Source: Phycisphaeraceae bacterium (GTDB lineage: Bacteria; Planctomycetota; Phycisphaerae; Phycisphaerales; UBA1924). From it: DNA of 64,000 bases. Shown in pieces: positions 1 to 9,330 of this stretch (the stretch's first letter is position 1; each line of letters starts with the position of its first letter). The translations under genes were made by a program, and so were the position numbers. The notes below the pieces were generated by a model. That model saw only the letters and a list, made by a program, of their open reading frames with translations. It made no database searches and had not been told where the DNA came from. Location of the stretch: NCBI GenBank assembly GCA_019636655.1, contig JAHBXB010000002.1:632537-696536 (forward strand), in the 5' to 3' direction.

Positions 1-63
1 CACGTGTCGGACCTGATCGGCGAGTTGATGCTGGGGGAGCGGTACCGCAAGCCGGCGGAATAG
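1..63 (+). CDS. C-terminal end of an unidentified protein
   Basis: Only the last 20 codons of a gene are inside the window. They read in frame from base 1 to a TAG stop at 61-63 and encode a charged tail. The fragment is too short to assign a family. It precedes the HtrA-type protease gene by about 175 bases and is on the same strand. Confidence 0.5.
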   Translation, partial: HVSDLIGELMLGERYRKPAE

Positions 64-237
64 TCCGTGCAGCGCGGCGACCCGGCGGGTTCTTGCGAAT
101 CTCCGAATCTCTCGCGACCGAGTTCGGACTGTTACCTGTATACTCGACGCCGCGCGAACCAACATTGGCGTTGGTTCGGTGGAAGTGGCTCCGGCCTCCT
201 GGTCCGGCGCGGACGAAAACTGAAAAGGAGTGGCGCC

Positions 238-1644
238 GTGCTCCATCGAACGCATATAGCCCTTGGGGTCGCCTTTGCGCTCGGTGCCGCGACCGGGGGG
301 GTGGCGCAGCCTGTTCACGACAGCGGCGGGGCGGCCTCATCAGCCCTTCATGGGAGCGGGCAGCTTGACTTCCGGCAGGTTGTCCAGCAGGGCAAGTCGC
401 GGGTGTTCCCCGCGGTGGTGTTCATCAAGTGTGTCCGCGAGAACAACATGGGCGGGGAGAAGAAGTCCGCGGAGGTCTCAGGCTCGGGCGTGCTGATCTC
501 TCCGGAGGGGGAGGTGCTGACGAACTGGCATGTCATCGACAAGGCCGAGTCGGTCCGGTGCCTGCTGTCGGACGGGCGGCACTTCCCGGCGAAGGTGCTC
601 GGCTCGGACAAGGACACGGATCTGGCGCTCATCGCGCTGCAGACCGACGCAGGAACCGGCTCGCTGCCGTACGCATCGCTGGGGGATTCGACGGTGATAA
701 AGGAGGGAGATTTCGTGATGGCGATGGGGGCGCCGTGGGGGCTCAACCGATCGGTCTCGATCGGCATCATCTCGTGCGCCCGCCGCTTCCTCCCCGAGGT
801 CAGCGAGTACAGCCTGTGGTTCCAGACCGATGCGGCGATCAATCCCGGGAACTCGGGCGGTCCGATGGTGAACACCGCTGGAGAGGTCGTCGGCATCAAC
901 TCGCGGGGTATGTCGGGCTGGGCCGAGGGGATGGGGTTCGCGATCCCGTCGGAGACCGTGAAGTACATGGTGCCGCAGCTGCGCGAGCACGGGCACGTGG
1001 ACTGGACGTGGTTCGGGCTGCAGCTCCAGCCGCTGCGGGATTTCAACCGTGACATGTACTTCGAGGGGGTGGATGGCGTGATCGTGGCGGAGACCGATCC
1101 GGACAGCCCCGCGAGGTCGGCGGGTTTGCAACCGCGAGACCGCCTGCTGGCGGTGAACGGGACCCCGCTCAACGGCGTGACCGAAGAGGACCTGCCAGCG
1201 ATCCGACGCACGCTCGGCCTGCTGGCCAAGGGCGAACCGGCGACGTTCGCCGTGCGGCGGGGCACGGAATCGCTGTCGTTCTCGATCGTGCCGAGGGAGA
1301 AGGGGAAGGTTGAAGGGGAGGAACTTGCCTGCAAGCGGTGGGATCTGACCGCCAAGTCGATCAACCAGTTCGACAATCCCGAGTTGTACTTCCATCGGCA
1401 GACGGGCGTCTTTATCTATGCCGTGAAGTACCCGGGCAACGCGTCGTCCGGCGGGCTCAGGACGAATGACATCCTGCTCAAGATCGAGGGGAAAGACGTC
1501 GAGTCGCTGGCCGACGTCGAGGCGATCCACAAGGAGTCGCTCGCTTCAATCGAAAAGAAGAGCCGGGTGGTCTTTTCTGTGCTGCGGGGCGGGCTGATGC
1601 GCCAGGTGGTTGTCGACTGCACTAGGGACTACTCGAAGGAGTAG
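238..1644 (+). CDS. HtrA/DegP-type serine protease with two PDZ domains
   Basis: Predicted secreted or periplasmic trypsin-fold protease of the S1C (HtrA/DegP) family, acting in envelope protein quality control. The frame is open from 67, but the GTG at 238 is preferred because AAGGAG lies at 225-230 with a 7-base gap, and translation from there begins with a signal peptide (basic start, hydrophobic stretch, cleavage near VAQP). The catalytic triad is intact: His98 in TNWHVID, Asp128 in DTDLAL, Ser206 in PGNSGGP. Two PDZ-like domains follow, at roughly residues 262-350 and 390-460. The protein is 468 residues, normal for the family. A TATACT box at 139-144 could be the -10 of its promoter, giving an 85-90 base leader. 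The next gene, 90 bases downstream, encodes a related protein without the triad. Confidence 0.9.
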   Translation: MLHRTHIALGVAFALGAATGGVAQPVHDSGGAASSALHGSGQLDFRQVVQQGKSRVFPAVVFIKCVRENNMGGEKKSAEVSGSGVLISPEGEVLTNWHVIDKAESVRCLLSDGRHFPAKVLGSDKDTDLALIALQTDAGTGSLPYASLGDSTVIKEGDFVMAMGAPWGLNRSVSIGIISCARRFLPEVSEYSLWFQTDAAINPGNSGGPMVNTAGEVVGINSRGMSGWAEGMGFAIPSETVKYMVPQLREHGHVDWTWFGLQLQPLRDFNRDMYFEGVDGVIVAETDPDSPARSAGLQPRDRLLAVNGTPLNGVTEEDLPAIRRTLGLLAKGEPATFAVRRGTESLSFSIVPREKGKVEGEELACKRWDLTAKSINQFDNPELYFHRQTGVFIYAVKYPGNASSGGLRTNDILLKIEGKDVESLADVEAIHKESLASIEKKSRVVFSVLRGGLMRQVVVDCTRDYSKE

Positions 1645-1734
1645 CCTTGCCTCTCTCGTCCGCGTTGGAGTTGCCAGGAGCCCGATGGAACGCCAGCCGC
1701 GCGGGACCGCGCAGCGACCAATGGAGGTTCGACG

Positions 1735-4068
1735 ATGCGCCGATGGACACTTGTGCTCGTGCTCGCGGTCCTGACCTGCATGACAACGCCGGCACTGCGT
1801 GCGGCAGCGCGTGGCGACGACGACTCGCCCAAGGCGCGAGCGTTGGCGGAGGTCGGGGCGAGCCTCGCACCCTCGCTGGTCCAAGTCGAGATCACCGGCC
1901 AGTACGACAAGGGGGAGGCCCCGGGCCAGGACCGGATGGCGATGTGGCGCGCGTATTACAGCGCGATCGATTCCAGCGGCGGAGTCTCGGAATCAAATGA
2001 ACTGTGGGAGGAGTTGATCAAGCAGGAGCGGCCGCGGTCCCAGTGCGGCTACCTCGTGTCGCCGACACGGGTGTACACCTCGGACCCGATGTTGGACCCT
2101 CGCTTCATCAAGAGCATCCAGGTTCGGTTTGGGGATCGGGTGGTGGACGCGAAGCCCGCCGCGTACCCGTTGCTGGAGCACGGACTGTTCCTCGATCTGG
2201 CCGAGCCGCTTCCCGACACGAAGCCCCTGGTGTTCGACCCGTCGAAGCCGGGGCCGTACTACACCGTGTCGTACGGACGGAGCGGGGGCATCTGGGCCAC
2301 GCGGGTGAACGGGCTGCGCGCGGGGGTGCTCCTGACCGACGACGGGCGGCGGCTCGTGCCGAACCCGATCGAGACGCTCGTAGTAAGCAAGGACGGGGTA
2401 CCGGTCGCTCTGACGGGCTCCGGCGGGCTGGACGTCGACGACGCGTGGAAAGTCGATCCGTCCCAGTGGAAGGCCGAGACGTCGGCGGGCATGGATTCGG
2501 CGATCGAGCGGGTCAGGGCCGCCTCAGCTCGCGGCGTCCTTCGCGCCCAGCTTCTCTTCCGCAGCCCGCGTGTGGCTGACGGAGAGGCCTCCCGGTACGG
2601 CCGCTACATGCCACGGGGAGACGAGAGCGAGACGATGACGGAGTGGAACGGCTCGGCCGTTCTCGTGAACGACACAACCGTGCTGGTGCTTGCGAGCCTC
2701 AAGCCGAAGGTGACGGCGAGGCTGGAGAAGATCCGCCTGTTCACCGCCGACGGGCAGGAACTCGCGGCGACGTTCTCGGGCTCGTTGAAGGACTGGGGCG
2801 CCATCGTCGCGACGCTCGGTGCGCCGACAGCGGGCGCGGTCACCTTCTCGACGGCGCCGATCCGGCAGATCGAGGACCGGCTCCTGATCAAGTCCGAGGT
2901 GGCCGTCAAGGGGGAGACGCGGATCGAGCATCTCTGGCGGGACCGGATCGACGGGTTCTTCACCGGCCATCGGGGCGATGTGTTCCCCAACATGTCAGGA
3001 TCGCGCGAGTCGATGAGCAGTTACTACGGTCGCGGTGATACGAACCCGGCCCTGAACTTCCTGTACACGCTCGATGGGTCGCTCGTGGGCGTGCCGATGG
3101 AGCGCCGAGAACGGGTCGCCGCGGATGACCAGTATTCACGCGGGTACTCCCTCGGCTCCTCGCTTCCGACGCTGATCGTGCCTGCGGCGCAGGTTACGGC
3201 CGTGCTCGATGCGGGGAGCGCGAGCATCGACCAGGACAACCGGCCGCTGAGCGAAGAGCAGGAGAAGCGGCTCGCGTGGCTGGGTATAGAAATGCAGGGG
3301 ATGGACCCGGAACTGGCTCGCGCGAACGGTGTGACTGAGCAGACCAACGGCGGGCGGTCGGGCGGCATGGTGACCTTTGTCTACGAGGGATCGCCCGCGG
3401 CGGCGGCGGGGATTGAAGTGGGCACGATCCTGCTCCGGCTGCACATCGAGGGGCAGCCCAAGCCTCTGGAAGTCTCGGTGACGGAGAACCCGCTGGGCGC
3501 CATGGGCGACCAGTTCTGGCAGTACCTCGATCGCGTGCCGGAGGAGTACTTCGACAGCATGCCCCAGCCGTGGGGCAACGCGGAGACGCCGCTGACCCGG
3601 GCCCTGACCGACATCGGCTTCGGGACTCCGTTCACGGCGGATGTCTTCCGCGACGGGAAGGTCGAGCAGGTCGGCTTCACGGTCACGGAAGGGCCGTCGT
3701 ACTACGGCTCGGCGGCCCGCATCAAGTCCGAAGAACTGGGGCTGTCGGCGCGGGACCTGACCTACGAGGTGCGCCGCTACTTCCAGATCAAGCCCGATGA
3801 GCCCGGCGTCATCGTGGCCAAGGTCGAGGGCGGCACGAAGGCCGCCGTGGCGGGTATCAAGCCCTACGAAATCATCAGGTCGATCAATGATGAACCGATC
3901 CGCAACGTCGGCGATCTGGAGGCCGCCATCAAGAAGGGCGGCGAACTGCGTATCGCGGTGAAGCGGATGACCAAGGGCCGGACCGTCAAGATCACGCTCG
4001 GCGCCAAGGACAAGGAACCGATCCGGGACACCGACGATGAGCCCGCGCCCGCCAACGCCGGCAACTGA
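1735..4068 (+). CDS. exported protease-like protein with two degenerate HtrA barrels and PDZ domains
   Basis: A 777-residue exported protein. GGAGG at 1723-1727 sets the ATG at 1735, and a signal peptide follows. Two stretches resemble HtrA protease domains (about residues 35-230 and 290-420). The first has a GYLVSPTRVYTSD motif where HtrA has its catalytic-His segment, but the His is gone and no GNSGG serine motif is seen in either. PDZ-like domains lie at about 510-590 and 680-750. It is therefore probably a non-catalytic partner, substrate binder or regulator of the active protease encoded just upstream; that role is inferred from the tandem arrangement. An Asp/Glu-rich tail ends the protein. 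It converges with the dockerin-bearing gene, leaving only 9 bases between the two stops. Confidence 0.75.
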   Translation: MRRWTLVLVLAVLTCMTTPALRAAARGDDDSPKARALAEVGASLAPSLVQVEITGQYDKGEAPGQDRMAMWRAYYSAIDSSGGVSESNELWEELIKQERPRSQCGYLVSPTRVYTSDPMLDPRFIKSIQVRFGDRVVDAKPAAYPLLEHGLFLDLAEPLPDTKPLVFDPSKPGPYYTVSYGRSGGIWATRVNGLRAGVLLTDDGRRLVPNPIETLVVSKDGVPVALTGSGGLDVDDAWKVDPSQWKAETSAGMDSAIERVRAASARGVLRAQLLFRSPRVADGEASRYGRYMPRGDESETMTEWNGSAVLVNDTTVLVLASLKPKVTARLEKIRLFTADGQELAATFSGSLKDWGAIVATLGAPTAGAVTFSTAPIRQIEDRLLIKSEVAVKGETRIEHLWRDRIDGFFTGHRGDVFPNMSGSRESMSSYYGRGDTNPALNFLYTLDGSLVGVPMERRERVAADDQYSRGYSLGSSLPTLIVPAAQVTAVLDAGSASIDQDNRPLSEEQEKRLAWLGIEMQGMDPELARANGVTEQTNGGRSGGMVTFVYEGSPAAAAGIEVGTILLRLHIEGQPKPLEVSVTENPLGAMGDQFWQYLDRVPEEYFDSMPQPWGNAETPLTRALTDIGFGTPFTADVFRDGKVEQVGFTVTEGPSYYGSAARIKSEELGLSARDLTYEVRRYFQIKPDEPGVIVAKVEGGTKAAVAGIKPYEIIRSINDEPIRNVGDLEAAIKKGGELRIAVKRMTKGRTVKITLGAKDKEPIRDTDDEPAPANAGN

Positions 4069-4077
4069 GCGACGAGG

Positions 4078-5796
4078 CTACGGACAGCCGAGCGCGAGCA
4101 CCCATGACCGCACCATCAAGGCGATGTCGGCCGGGTCGACGGCGCCATTGCGGTCGGCATCGGCGACCAGCGTTCCGTCGTTGAGGTCCCGGAGCCAGGC
4201 AACGATGAACGCGGCGAGGTCGGCCGGGGTGACCTCGCCGTCCTGGCTCGCGTCGGCACGGGCGAGGAGGCCCGCGGCGATATCGCAGTCATCGGGGATG
4301 CCGTTGCCGTTGCAGTCCCGGGCGGCGCCGGAGGCGATCTCGGAGTCGTCGGGCTGGCCGTTGGCGTTGCAGTCGTCGGGGCCGATGCGGGCGAAGTAGA
4401 CGTCCTGCTCGCCGTTGTAGGTGGCGCAGAACGCAAGAGAGGCGCCGAGCAGGTCGGACTCCATGTCGAAGTAGTCGCCCATCTTGTTCTGATTGGGCCA
4501 GCCGACGTGGGAGTTGAACTCGACACCGAAGGGCCGCTCGGCGGACCATGTGTCGCCGCCGTCGGGGGAACTTCGGTAGCACATCGTGCCGCGGTTCGCG
4601 GTCTGGCTTGCGCGGGTGTCGATCCAGACGACGTCGAGCCGGCCGTCGGGGGCGACGGCGAGCGTCGCCATCCACTGCCAGGCGTTGGGGCCCGGCGGGT
4701 CGGTGTTCACGCGGATGGGGGGCGACCAGGTCTGGCCGTTGTCGGTGGAGCGGGAGAGCATGACATCGAGCGGGTCGACGCCGGGTGGGTCGACATTGGC
4801 GAGTAGGTAGATCCAGCCGCGGCGGAGGCCGTTGGAGTGGTCGATCGCGAGGTTGATCTGGCCAGGGAGGCCGCCGGGGTTGGGGCTCACGGAAAGCACC
4901 GCGTCGCCGCCCATGGGCACTGTGGCTACAAAGGAGAACGCGGGCGCCTGCTGAGCAATGCCGGCGTTGGCCGACCGGGCAACAAAGAAGAGACTGGTGC
5001 GCGAACTGTTGGGGATTCCCGCAACGAGCACCGATCCATCCGGGGCGACAGCGACCTGACCAAAGACGGGGCTCAGGGGAATCGGGGCCAGGTCGGTCCA
5101 GGTGACGCCGTTGTTGAAACATCGGTTGAAGGTGTTGGGGGCGTAGGGGTTCGCGGCAATGTTCCAAGCCTGGTAGATCGCGCCGCGGGCGGGCCCGGTG
5201 GTACGGTCAACGGCCATCCAGGCCTTATCGCCGCCGTAAGCGAGATAAGGGCCGCCGGCCCACGACTGGCCGGCGTTGTTCGACACGAAGATGTCGCAGC
5301 GGTAAGGTCCGCCGCCGGCGTAGAGCAGGTTCCAGAAGAGCACGCCGTCGGCGTTGAACCGCATGACCGGATCGGTCCGGAAGACTCCGGGCTGGATGGT
5401 GCGCGCCCGCCATGTCCGGCCGCCGTCGAGCGAGTGACCCCAGCCGCCCTGGCGGAAGTTGCTGGTGATGGTGTCGAACTGCCGCCATCCAATGACGACG
5501 CGGTTCGGGGCGGTGGGGTCGACGGCGATCGTCGGCTCGTTCGCCGCGTCACCAACCGTGTTCAGGCCAAGAGACGTGACGTTGACCTGGTGGATGCGGA
5601 CCGAGGGACCGGGGCCGCGGAGGCCGTCGGCGATGGCGGGAACAGAGAGGATAAGGGGGCCGGGCTTGCCCGGCGGATCGTCCGCCCGCTCGCGAGCGAT
5701 CTGCTGGGCCATGGCGGGCAGCGCGGCGCCAGCGATGATGATGCCGGCAACACACGGGCGACGACACAGAGCGGTGTTCATTGGTGCATTCATCAT
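4078..5796 (-). CDS. secreted Asp-box (sialidase-like) propeller protein with dockerin-like C-terminus
   Basis: A 572-residue secreted protein. At least four Asp-box motifs of the S-x-DGG-x-TW type (SLDGGRTW, SNNAGQSW, STDNGQTW, SPDGGDTW) are spread through the body, the hallmark of BNR/sialidase-type beta-propellers. The C-terminus carries DCNGNGIPDD-type segments and two EF-hand-like repeats with D-x-D/N-x-D calcium loops, the dockerin-like tail common in Phycisphaerae. The start is chosen at a tandem ATG (5796/5793) just before a signal peptide ending near AMAQ. The frame stays open further upstream, but that part overlaps the ABC ATPase gene and looks spurious. Enzymatic sialidase activity is uncertain: no Arg triad could be assigned by eye. 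Substrate unknown. Confidence 0.8.
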   Translation of the reverse strand: MMNAPMNTALCRRPCVAGIIIAGAALPAMAQQIARERADDPPGKPGPLILSVPAIADGLRGPGPSVRIHQVNVTSLGLNTVGDAANEPTIAVDPTAPNRVVIGWRQFDTITSNFRQGGWGHSLDGGRTWRARTIQPGVFRTDPVMRFNADGVLFWNLLYAGGGPYRCDIFVSNNAGQSWAGGPYLAYGGDKAWMAVDRTTGPARGAIYQAWNIAANPYAPNTFNRCFNNGVTWTDLAPIPLSPVFGQVAVAPDGSVLVAGIPNSSRTSLFFVARSANAGIAQQAPAFSFVATVPMGGDAVLSVSPNPGGLPGQINLAIDHSNGLRRGWIYLLANVDPPGVDPLDVMLSRSTDNGQTWSPPIRVNTDPPGPNAWQWMATLAVAPDGRLDVVWIDTRASQTANRGTMCYRSSPDGGDTWSAERPFGVEFNSHVGWPNQNKMGDYFDMESDLLGASLAFCATYNGEQDVYFARIGPDDCNANGQPDDSEIASGAARDCNGNGIPDDCDIAAGLLARADASQDGEVTPADLAAFIVAWLRDLNDGTLVADADRNGAVDPADIALMVRSWVLALGCP

Positions 5797-5887
5797 GCCA
5801 TCGCCCGACTGGCTATGCAAACTCATGTTGTATTGTTGCTCGCGGGTCATGCCCGGCGGGCACCCGCCCGGCGAGGCCTGGGCGTCC

Positions 5888-6742
5888 CTACCACTGGCCG
5901 TCGCGAGCGTGCAGGACCGGCATCGCCTGGAGGTACTCGCGTGCCGCCTTGGAATCGGCCTCCAGGAACTGCTCGTAGGGCCCGTCAAAGCAGACGGTGC
6001 CGCCGTCGAGCATGACGACCCGGGGCGCGAGCCGGCGGAGCAGGTCGCGGTCGTGGGTGACGATGATGGAGGTGCGCCGGTCGGCGCCGTCGGGGGCGGG
6101 GTTCTCCACCTTGCGGTGGTGGAAGTTCCAGATCAACTCGTGGATGTGGCCACCGATGATGGGGTCGAGACCGGTGGTGGGTTCGTCGTAGAAGACCACG
6201 ACCGGGTCGATGGCGATGGCACGGGCGATCGCGACCCGCTTGGCCATGCCGCCGGAGAGTTCCTCACGCGACTTGTTCATCACGTCCTCGGGGTCGAGGG
6301 CCGCGGCAGAGATGGCCTCGACCGCCCGCGAGCGGATCGTCTCTTCGGAGAGTTCGGTGTGCTCGCGGAGCCAGAGCGCGATGTTGTCGTAGACCGAGCC
6401 GGAGAAGAGGGCGTTCTTCTGGAAGACCACGGACCAGTGGAGGCGGATGGCGTCCATCGTGTCGGCATCGGCTTCGGCGATGTTGACCATCCGGCCGTCG
6501 GGCTGGTCGTGGTCGGTGACCTCGACGGTGCCGCTGGAGGCCAGGAGCAGGCCGTTGAGGTGGTCCAGGAGGACGGTCTTGCCGCCGCCGGAGGCGCCGA
6601 CGATCGCGATGATCTCGCCGGAGCGGATCTCGAAACTGATGCCCCGGAGGACCTCGTGGTCGTTGAAACTCTTGTGGAGCTTCTGCACCCGGATCTCCAC
6701 TGGTAAAATGGCCTGCCCGGGCGCTGGCTCGGCGTTGCTCAT
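5888..6742 (-). CDS. ABC transporter ATP-binding protein, MlaF-like
   Basis: A 284-residue ATPase with Walker A GASGGGKT, signature LSGGMAKR, and Walker B VVFYDEPTTGLDP followed by an H-loop in VTHDRD. The SGGM-A-(K/R)-R-V-A-(I/L)-ARA pattern and the overall sequence match the MlaF family, which powers phospholipid transport between inner and outer membranes. No MlaE permease or MCE-domain MlaD gene is adjacent in this window, so the partners must lie elsewhere. It is transcribed divergently from the cysteine desulfurase gene with 23 bases between the starts. A TATTCT box 5 bases before the ATG suggests a leaderless transcript. Confidence 0.85.
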   Translation of the reverse strand: MSNAEPAPGQAILPVEIRVQKLHKSFNDHEVLRGISFEIRSGEIIAIVGASGGGKTVLLDHLNGLLLASSGTVEVTDHDQPDGRMVNIAEADADTMDAIRLHWSVVFQKNALFSGSVYDNIALWLREHTELSEETIRSRAVEAISAAALDPEDVMNKSREELSGGMAKRVAIARAIAIDPVVVFYDEPTTGLDPIIGGHIHELIWNFHHRKVENPAPDGADRRTSIIVTHDRDLLRRLAPRVVMLDGGTVCFDGPYEQFLEADSKAAREYLQAMPVLHARDGQW

Positions 6743-6747
6743 GGCTC

Positions 6748-6753
6748 AGAATA
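6748..6753 (-). promoter_or_regulatory. -10 box of a predicted leaderless promoter for the MlaF-like gene
   Basis: On the minus strand the bases read TATTCT and end 5 bases before the ATG at 6742, so transcription would begin at or next to the start codon. No convincing -35 was found. The same geometry recurs before many genes in this window. Confidence 0.45.
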
Positions 6754-6765
6754 GCGGGTATCGCG

Positions 6766-8049
6766 ATGACAGGACCCGGACCGACCATCTACCTCGACTC
6801 GAACGCCACGACGCGGCCGGCGGATGAGGTTGTCGCCGCGATGACCGAGGCGCTCACCGGGTGCTGGCACAACCCGTCGTCCATCCACCGGCCCGGCCAG
6901 GGCGCCCGGCAGAAACTGGAACTGGCCCGCAAGGAGGTCGCCGGGCTAATCGGCACCAAGCCGCGGTTCATCACGTTCACAGGTTCCGGCACCGAGGCGC
7001 TGGACCTGGCCGTGCGCGGCACGCTGGGGATGACGACCCGCCGGACGATCGTCACCACGCAGGTGGAGCACGGGGCGCTGCGCGGGCTGTGCCGGAGCCT
7101 CGCGTCCCACGGCGGGTGCCAGGTGAGACACGTCGGCCTCGGCGCGGGCGGCGTGGTGGATACGCGGAGCCTCGAATCGCTGATCGACGACTCGGTGGCG
7201 CTCGTCTCGATCCAGTGGGCGAATAACGAGACCGGCGCGATCCACCCGATCGACGCCATCGGCGAGATCTGTCGACGCAAGGGGGTGACGTTCCACTGCG
7301 ACGGGACGCAGTGGGTCGGCAAGATGCCGACCAACGTCGAGGCGGGAACGGAAGCGGGGGCCGGGGCCGCGGGGGGAGGGGGTGTCAACGGTGCGGCGGG
7401 GCACACCGGCGCCGACCAGCACACGAGCGTGCAGGCGACCTGGGGCGGATCGGGGCGGTTCATCGACATCCTCACGTTCTCGCCGCACAAGTTCCACGGT
7501 CCCAAGGGCGTGGGCGTGGTGTACCTGCGGCAGGGCGTCAAGCTCGCTCCGGTGATCCATGGCGAGCAGGAGCTGGGCCGCCGCGGCGGGACAGAGAACG
7601 TGCCCGGGATCCTCGGGGCCGGCGCGGCGGCGCGGCTGGCGAAGCAGTGGCTCGCGGATCCGGCTCGCATGGCGGCGATGGAAGCGCTGCGGGACCGCTT
7701 TGAGCAGAGCCTGGTCCGGGCCGTTCCCGACGCGGTGCTCAACGGGCCGCCGGACCGCCGGCAGCGGCTGTGGAACACCTCCAATGTCGCCTTCCCGCGC
7801 CTGGAGAGTGAGGCGCTGCTGCTGCTGCTGAGCGAGCGCGGCGTGTGCGCCTCGGCGGGGTCGGCGTGCTCCTCGGGGTCGCTCGAGCCCAGCCCGGTGC
7901 TGCTGGCCTGCGGCGTGCCGCCGGAGCGCGCGCACGGCTCGCTGCGGTTCAGCCTCTGCCGGGAGACGAGCGCCGAGGAGATCGATCACGCCGTGCGGAT
8001 CGTTGCCGAGTGCGTGGACCGGCTGAAGAAGTCGATGGTGACGGCGTAG
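6766..8049 (+). CDS. cysteine desulfurase, NifS/IscS family
   Basis: A PLP-dependent enzyme that removes sulfur from cysteine for Fe-S cluster and thio-cofactor synthesis. The N-terminus (YLDSNATT), the FTGSGTEA region, the PLP lysine in SPHKFHGPKG (Lys242) and the mobile catalytic cysteine in SAGSACSSG (Cys368) are all present. Length is 427 residues against about 400 for the family. The excess is a Gly/Ala-rich insertion at about residues 191-230, just before the PLP-lysine segment and absent from typical members. No iscU, iscR or suf gene is nearby, so it may act in Fe-S assembly or in tRNA thiolation. Confidence 0.92.
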   Translation: MTGPGPTIYLDSNATTRPADEVVAAMTEALTGCWHNPSSIHRPGQGARQKLELARKEVAGLIGTKPRFITFTGSGTEALDLAVRGTLGMTTRRTIVTTQVEHGALRGLCRSLASHGGCQVRHVGLGAGGVVDTRSLESLIDDSVALVSIQWANNETGAIHPIDAIGEICRRKGVTFHCDGTQWVGKMPTNVEAGTEAGAGAAGGGGVNGAAGHTGADQHTSVQATWGGSGRFIDILTFSPHKFHGPKGVGVVYLRQGVKLAPVIHGEQELGRRGGTENVPGILGAGAAARLAKQWLADPARMAAMEALRDRFEQSLVRAVPDAVLNGPPDRRQRLWNTSNVAFPRLESEALLLLLSERGVCASAGSACSSGSLEPSPVLLACGVPPERAHGSLRFSLCRETSAEEIDHAVRIVAECVDRLKKSMVTA

Positions 8050-8080
8050 GGGCGGGGCGTGGCAAGAGAACCGTGCGTGC

Positions 8081-9310
8081 TCAGCCGCGAGCGGCCTTGT
8101 CGTTGCGGGCGAGATCGGTCCCATAGATCCGCACAACGGGGATGCGCCTGGGGGTCAACCACGCGTGGGCACGATCGAAGATCGCCTGCTCGAACGCGTC
8201 CGAAGAAATAACGACGGCGTCGACGTCGTCCAGGGGAAGCGCCTGGGGCCTGTAGACCGGCACGCCCCGGAGAGTCGAGACCTTGGGAGTGTCATCGATG
8301 ACGGCGACCACGCGAACATTGCAGGAGTTCCATGGCTGGCAGATGATCGGCTCGGTGTGCCGCCCGGCGCCGTAGAGAGCTATTCGGCGCCACCCAGAGG
8401 CGGCGCATCGCTCGGCGACTGACTCGATGAGCCGTCGGCGGATCTGCTCGGCACGTGCAGCCAGATCGCCGTGGTGGGCACGCAACGATCCGAGTTCCGC
8501 CATGGCCCGCTCCAGCGCCGAGGGAGGGGCGGGCGGCGCGGCGCTGGGGGCGGCGACCGTCTCCAGCCGTTGCGGCCGCGTCGCCTCGACGACCAATGCG
8601 ATCGATGGAATCCACGCGCGGCCGGTTTCGCCGCCATCGTGCTTGTCGATGCCTCGCAGCTCCGCATGGCGGCTCTCGCCGAACCTTGCACGCACCACGG
8701 AGTCAAACCCGGCCAGCCGCAGCGACTGCCCGATCGTCTCGAAGTCGTACACAAACTTGTGTCCATCGAGCCACATGCCGTGGTTGAGGACCATGGCGCG
8801 GGTCAGTTTCTCCCCAGGCTGGAACGCGTACCGCGTGTCTAGCCAGCGGAGACGGTGGGCGTCGATCACCTCATCGGGAGCAGGGTTCAGCTGCCGGAGG
8901 TAGATCCGGGCCTCGGCCTCGAGGTCGGGGGTGACGACGCGGACGACGCCGCCGGGACGGAGAATGCGAGCCCACTGGCGCAGGATCTCGTGCCCTTGCT
9001 GGAGCGTGAAGTGCTCGAAGACGTGCTCCGAGTACACGCACGAGGCGCATCGGTCGGGGAGCGCCGCGAGGGCTTCGAAGATGTCCAGAGCGACAACCGG
9101 TTCCTTTGCAGAGTCAACAGCCGGCGCGACGTACCACTCGCCGTCGCCGTTATCAATGTTGGTCCAGCCGGCGAGCGGGAACGTGCCGCACCCGAAGTTG
9201 AGCTTGTCGAGGCTGGAAGCGAGGAGCCTGGCGGTCTCTCGCTCGACACGGGCCGCGGATGTCGCGGGTGCCTGCAGTGCTGTGACGGTGGTGGCCATAG
9301 TGTCCTGCAT
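8081..9310 (-). CDS. SAM-dependent methyltransferase fused to a GAGxHT Rossmann-like domain
   Basis: A 409-residue two-domain protein. Residues ~25-250 form a class I methyltransferase: LNFGCGTFPLAGW is the SAM-binding motif, and YSEHVFEHF and LRPGGVVRVVTPD follow in the usual order. After an Ala/Pro linker, residues ~320-405 form a Rossmann-like domain (ALYGAGRHTEP ... VIDDTP ... VVISSDAFE). The same C-terminal domain recurs in two neighbouring glycosyltransferases. The ATG at 9310 is chosen; a GTG at 9334 that overlaps the upstream stop codon as GTGA is an equally reasonable, translationally coupled start. The context indicates modification of a cell-surface glycan. Substrate unknown. Confidence 0.75.
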   Translation of the reverse strand: MQDTMATTVTALQAPATSAARVERETARLLASSLDKLNFGCGTFPLAGWTNIDNGDGEWYVAPAVDSAKEPVVALDIFEALAALPDRCASCVYSEHVFEHFTLQQGHEILRQWARILRPGGVVRVVTPDLEAEARIYLRQLNPAPDEVIDAHRLRWLDTRYAFQPGEKLTRAMVLNHGMWLDGHKFVYDFETIGQSLRLAGFDSVVRARFGESRHAELRGIDKHDGGETGRAWIPSIALVVEATRPQRLETVAAPSAAPPAPPSALERAMAELGSLRAHHGDLAARAEQIRRRLIESVAERCAASGWRRIALYGAGRHTEPIICQPWNSCNVRVVAVIDDTPKVSTLRGVPVYRPQALPLDDVDAVVISSDAFEQAIFDRAHAWLTPRRIPVVRIYGTDLARNDKAARG

Positions 9311-9330
9311 GTTGCGGATCTGACGGGTGC

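Noticed and set aside
67-237. Upstream start of the HtrA gene at 67
   Set aside because: The GTG at 238 has AAGGAG at the right distance and is followed directly by a signal peptide, which an upstream start would bury.
5459-6706. A 415-codon plus-strand frame across the dockerin-protein/ABC ATPase junction
   Set aside because: It runs antisense to two well-supported genes, and its composition is that of a shadow frame.
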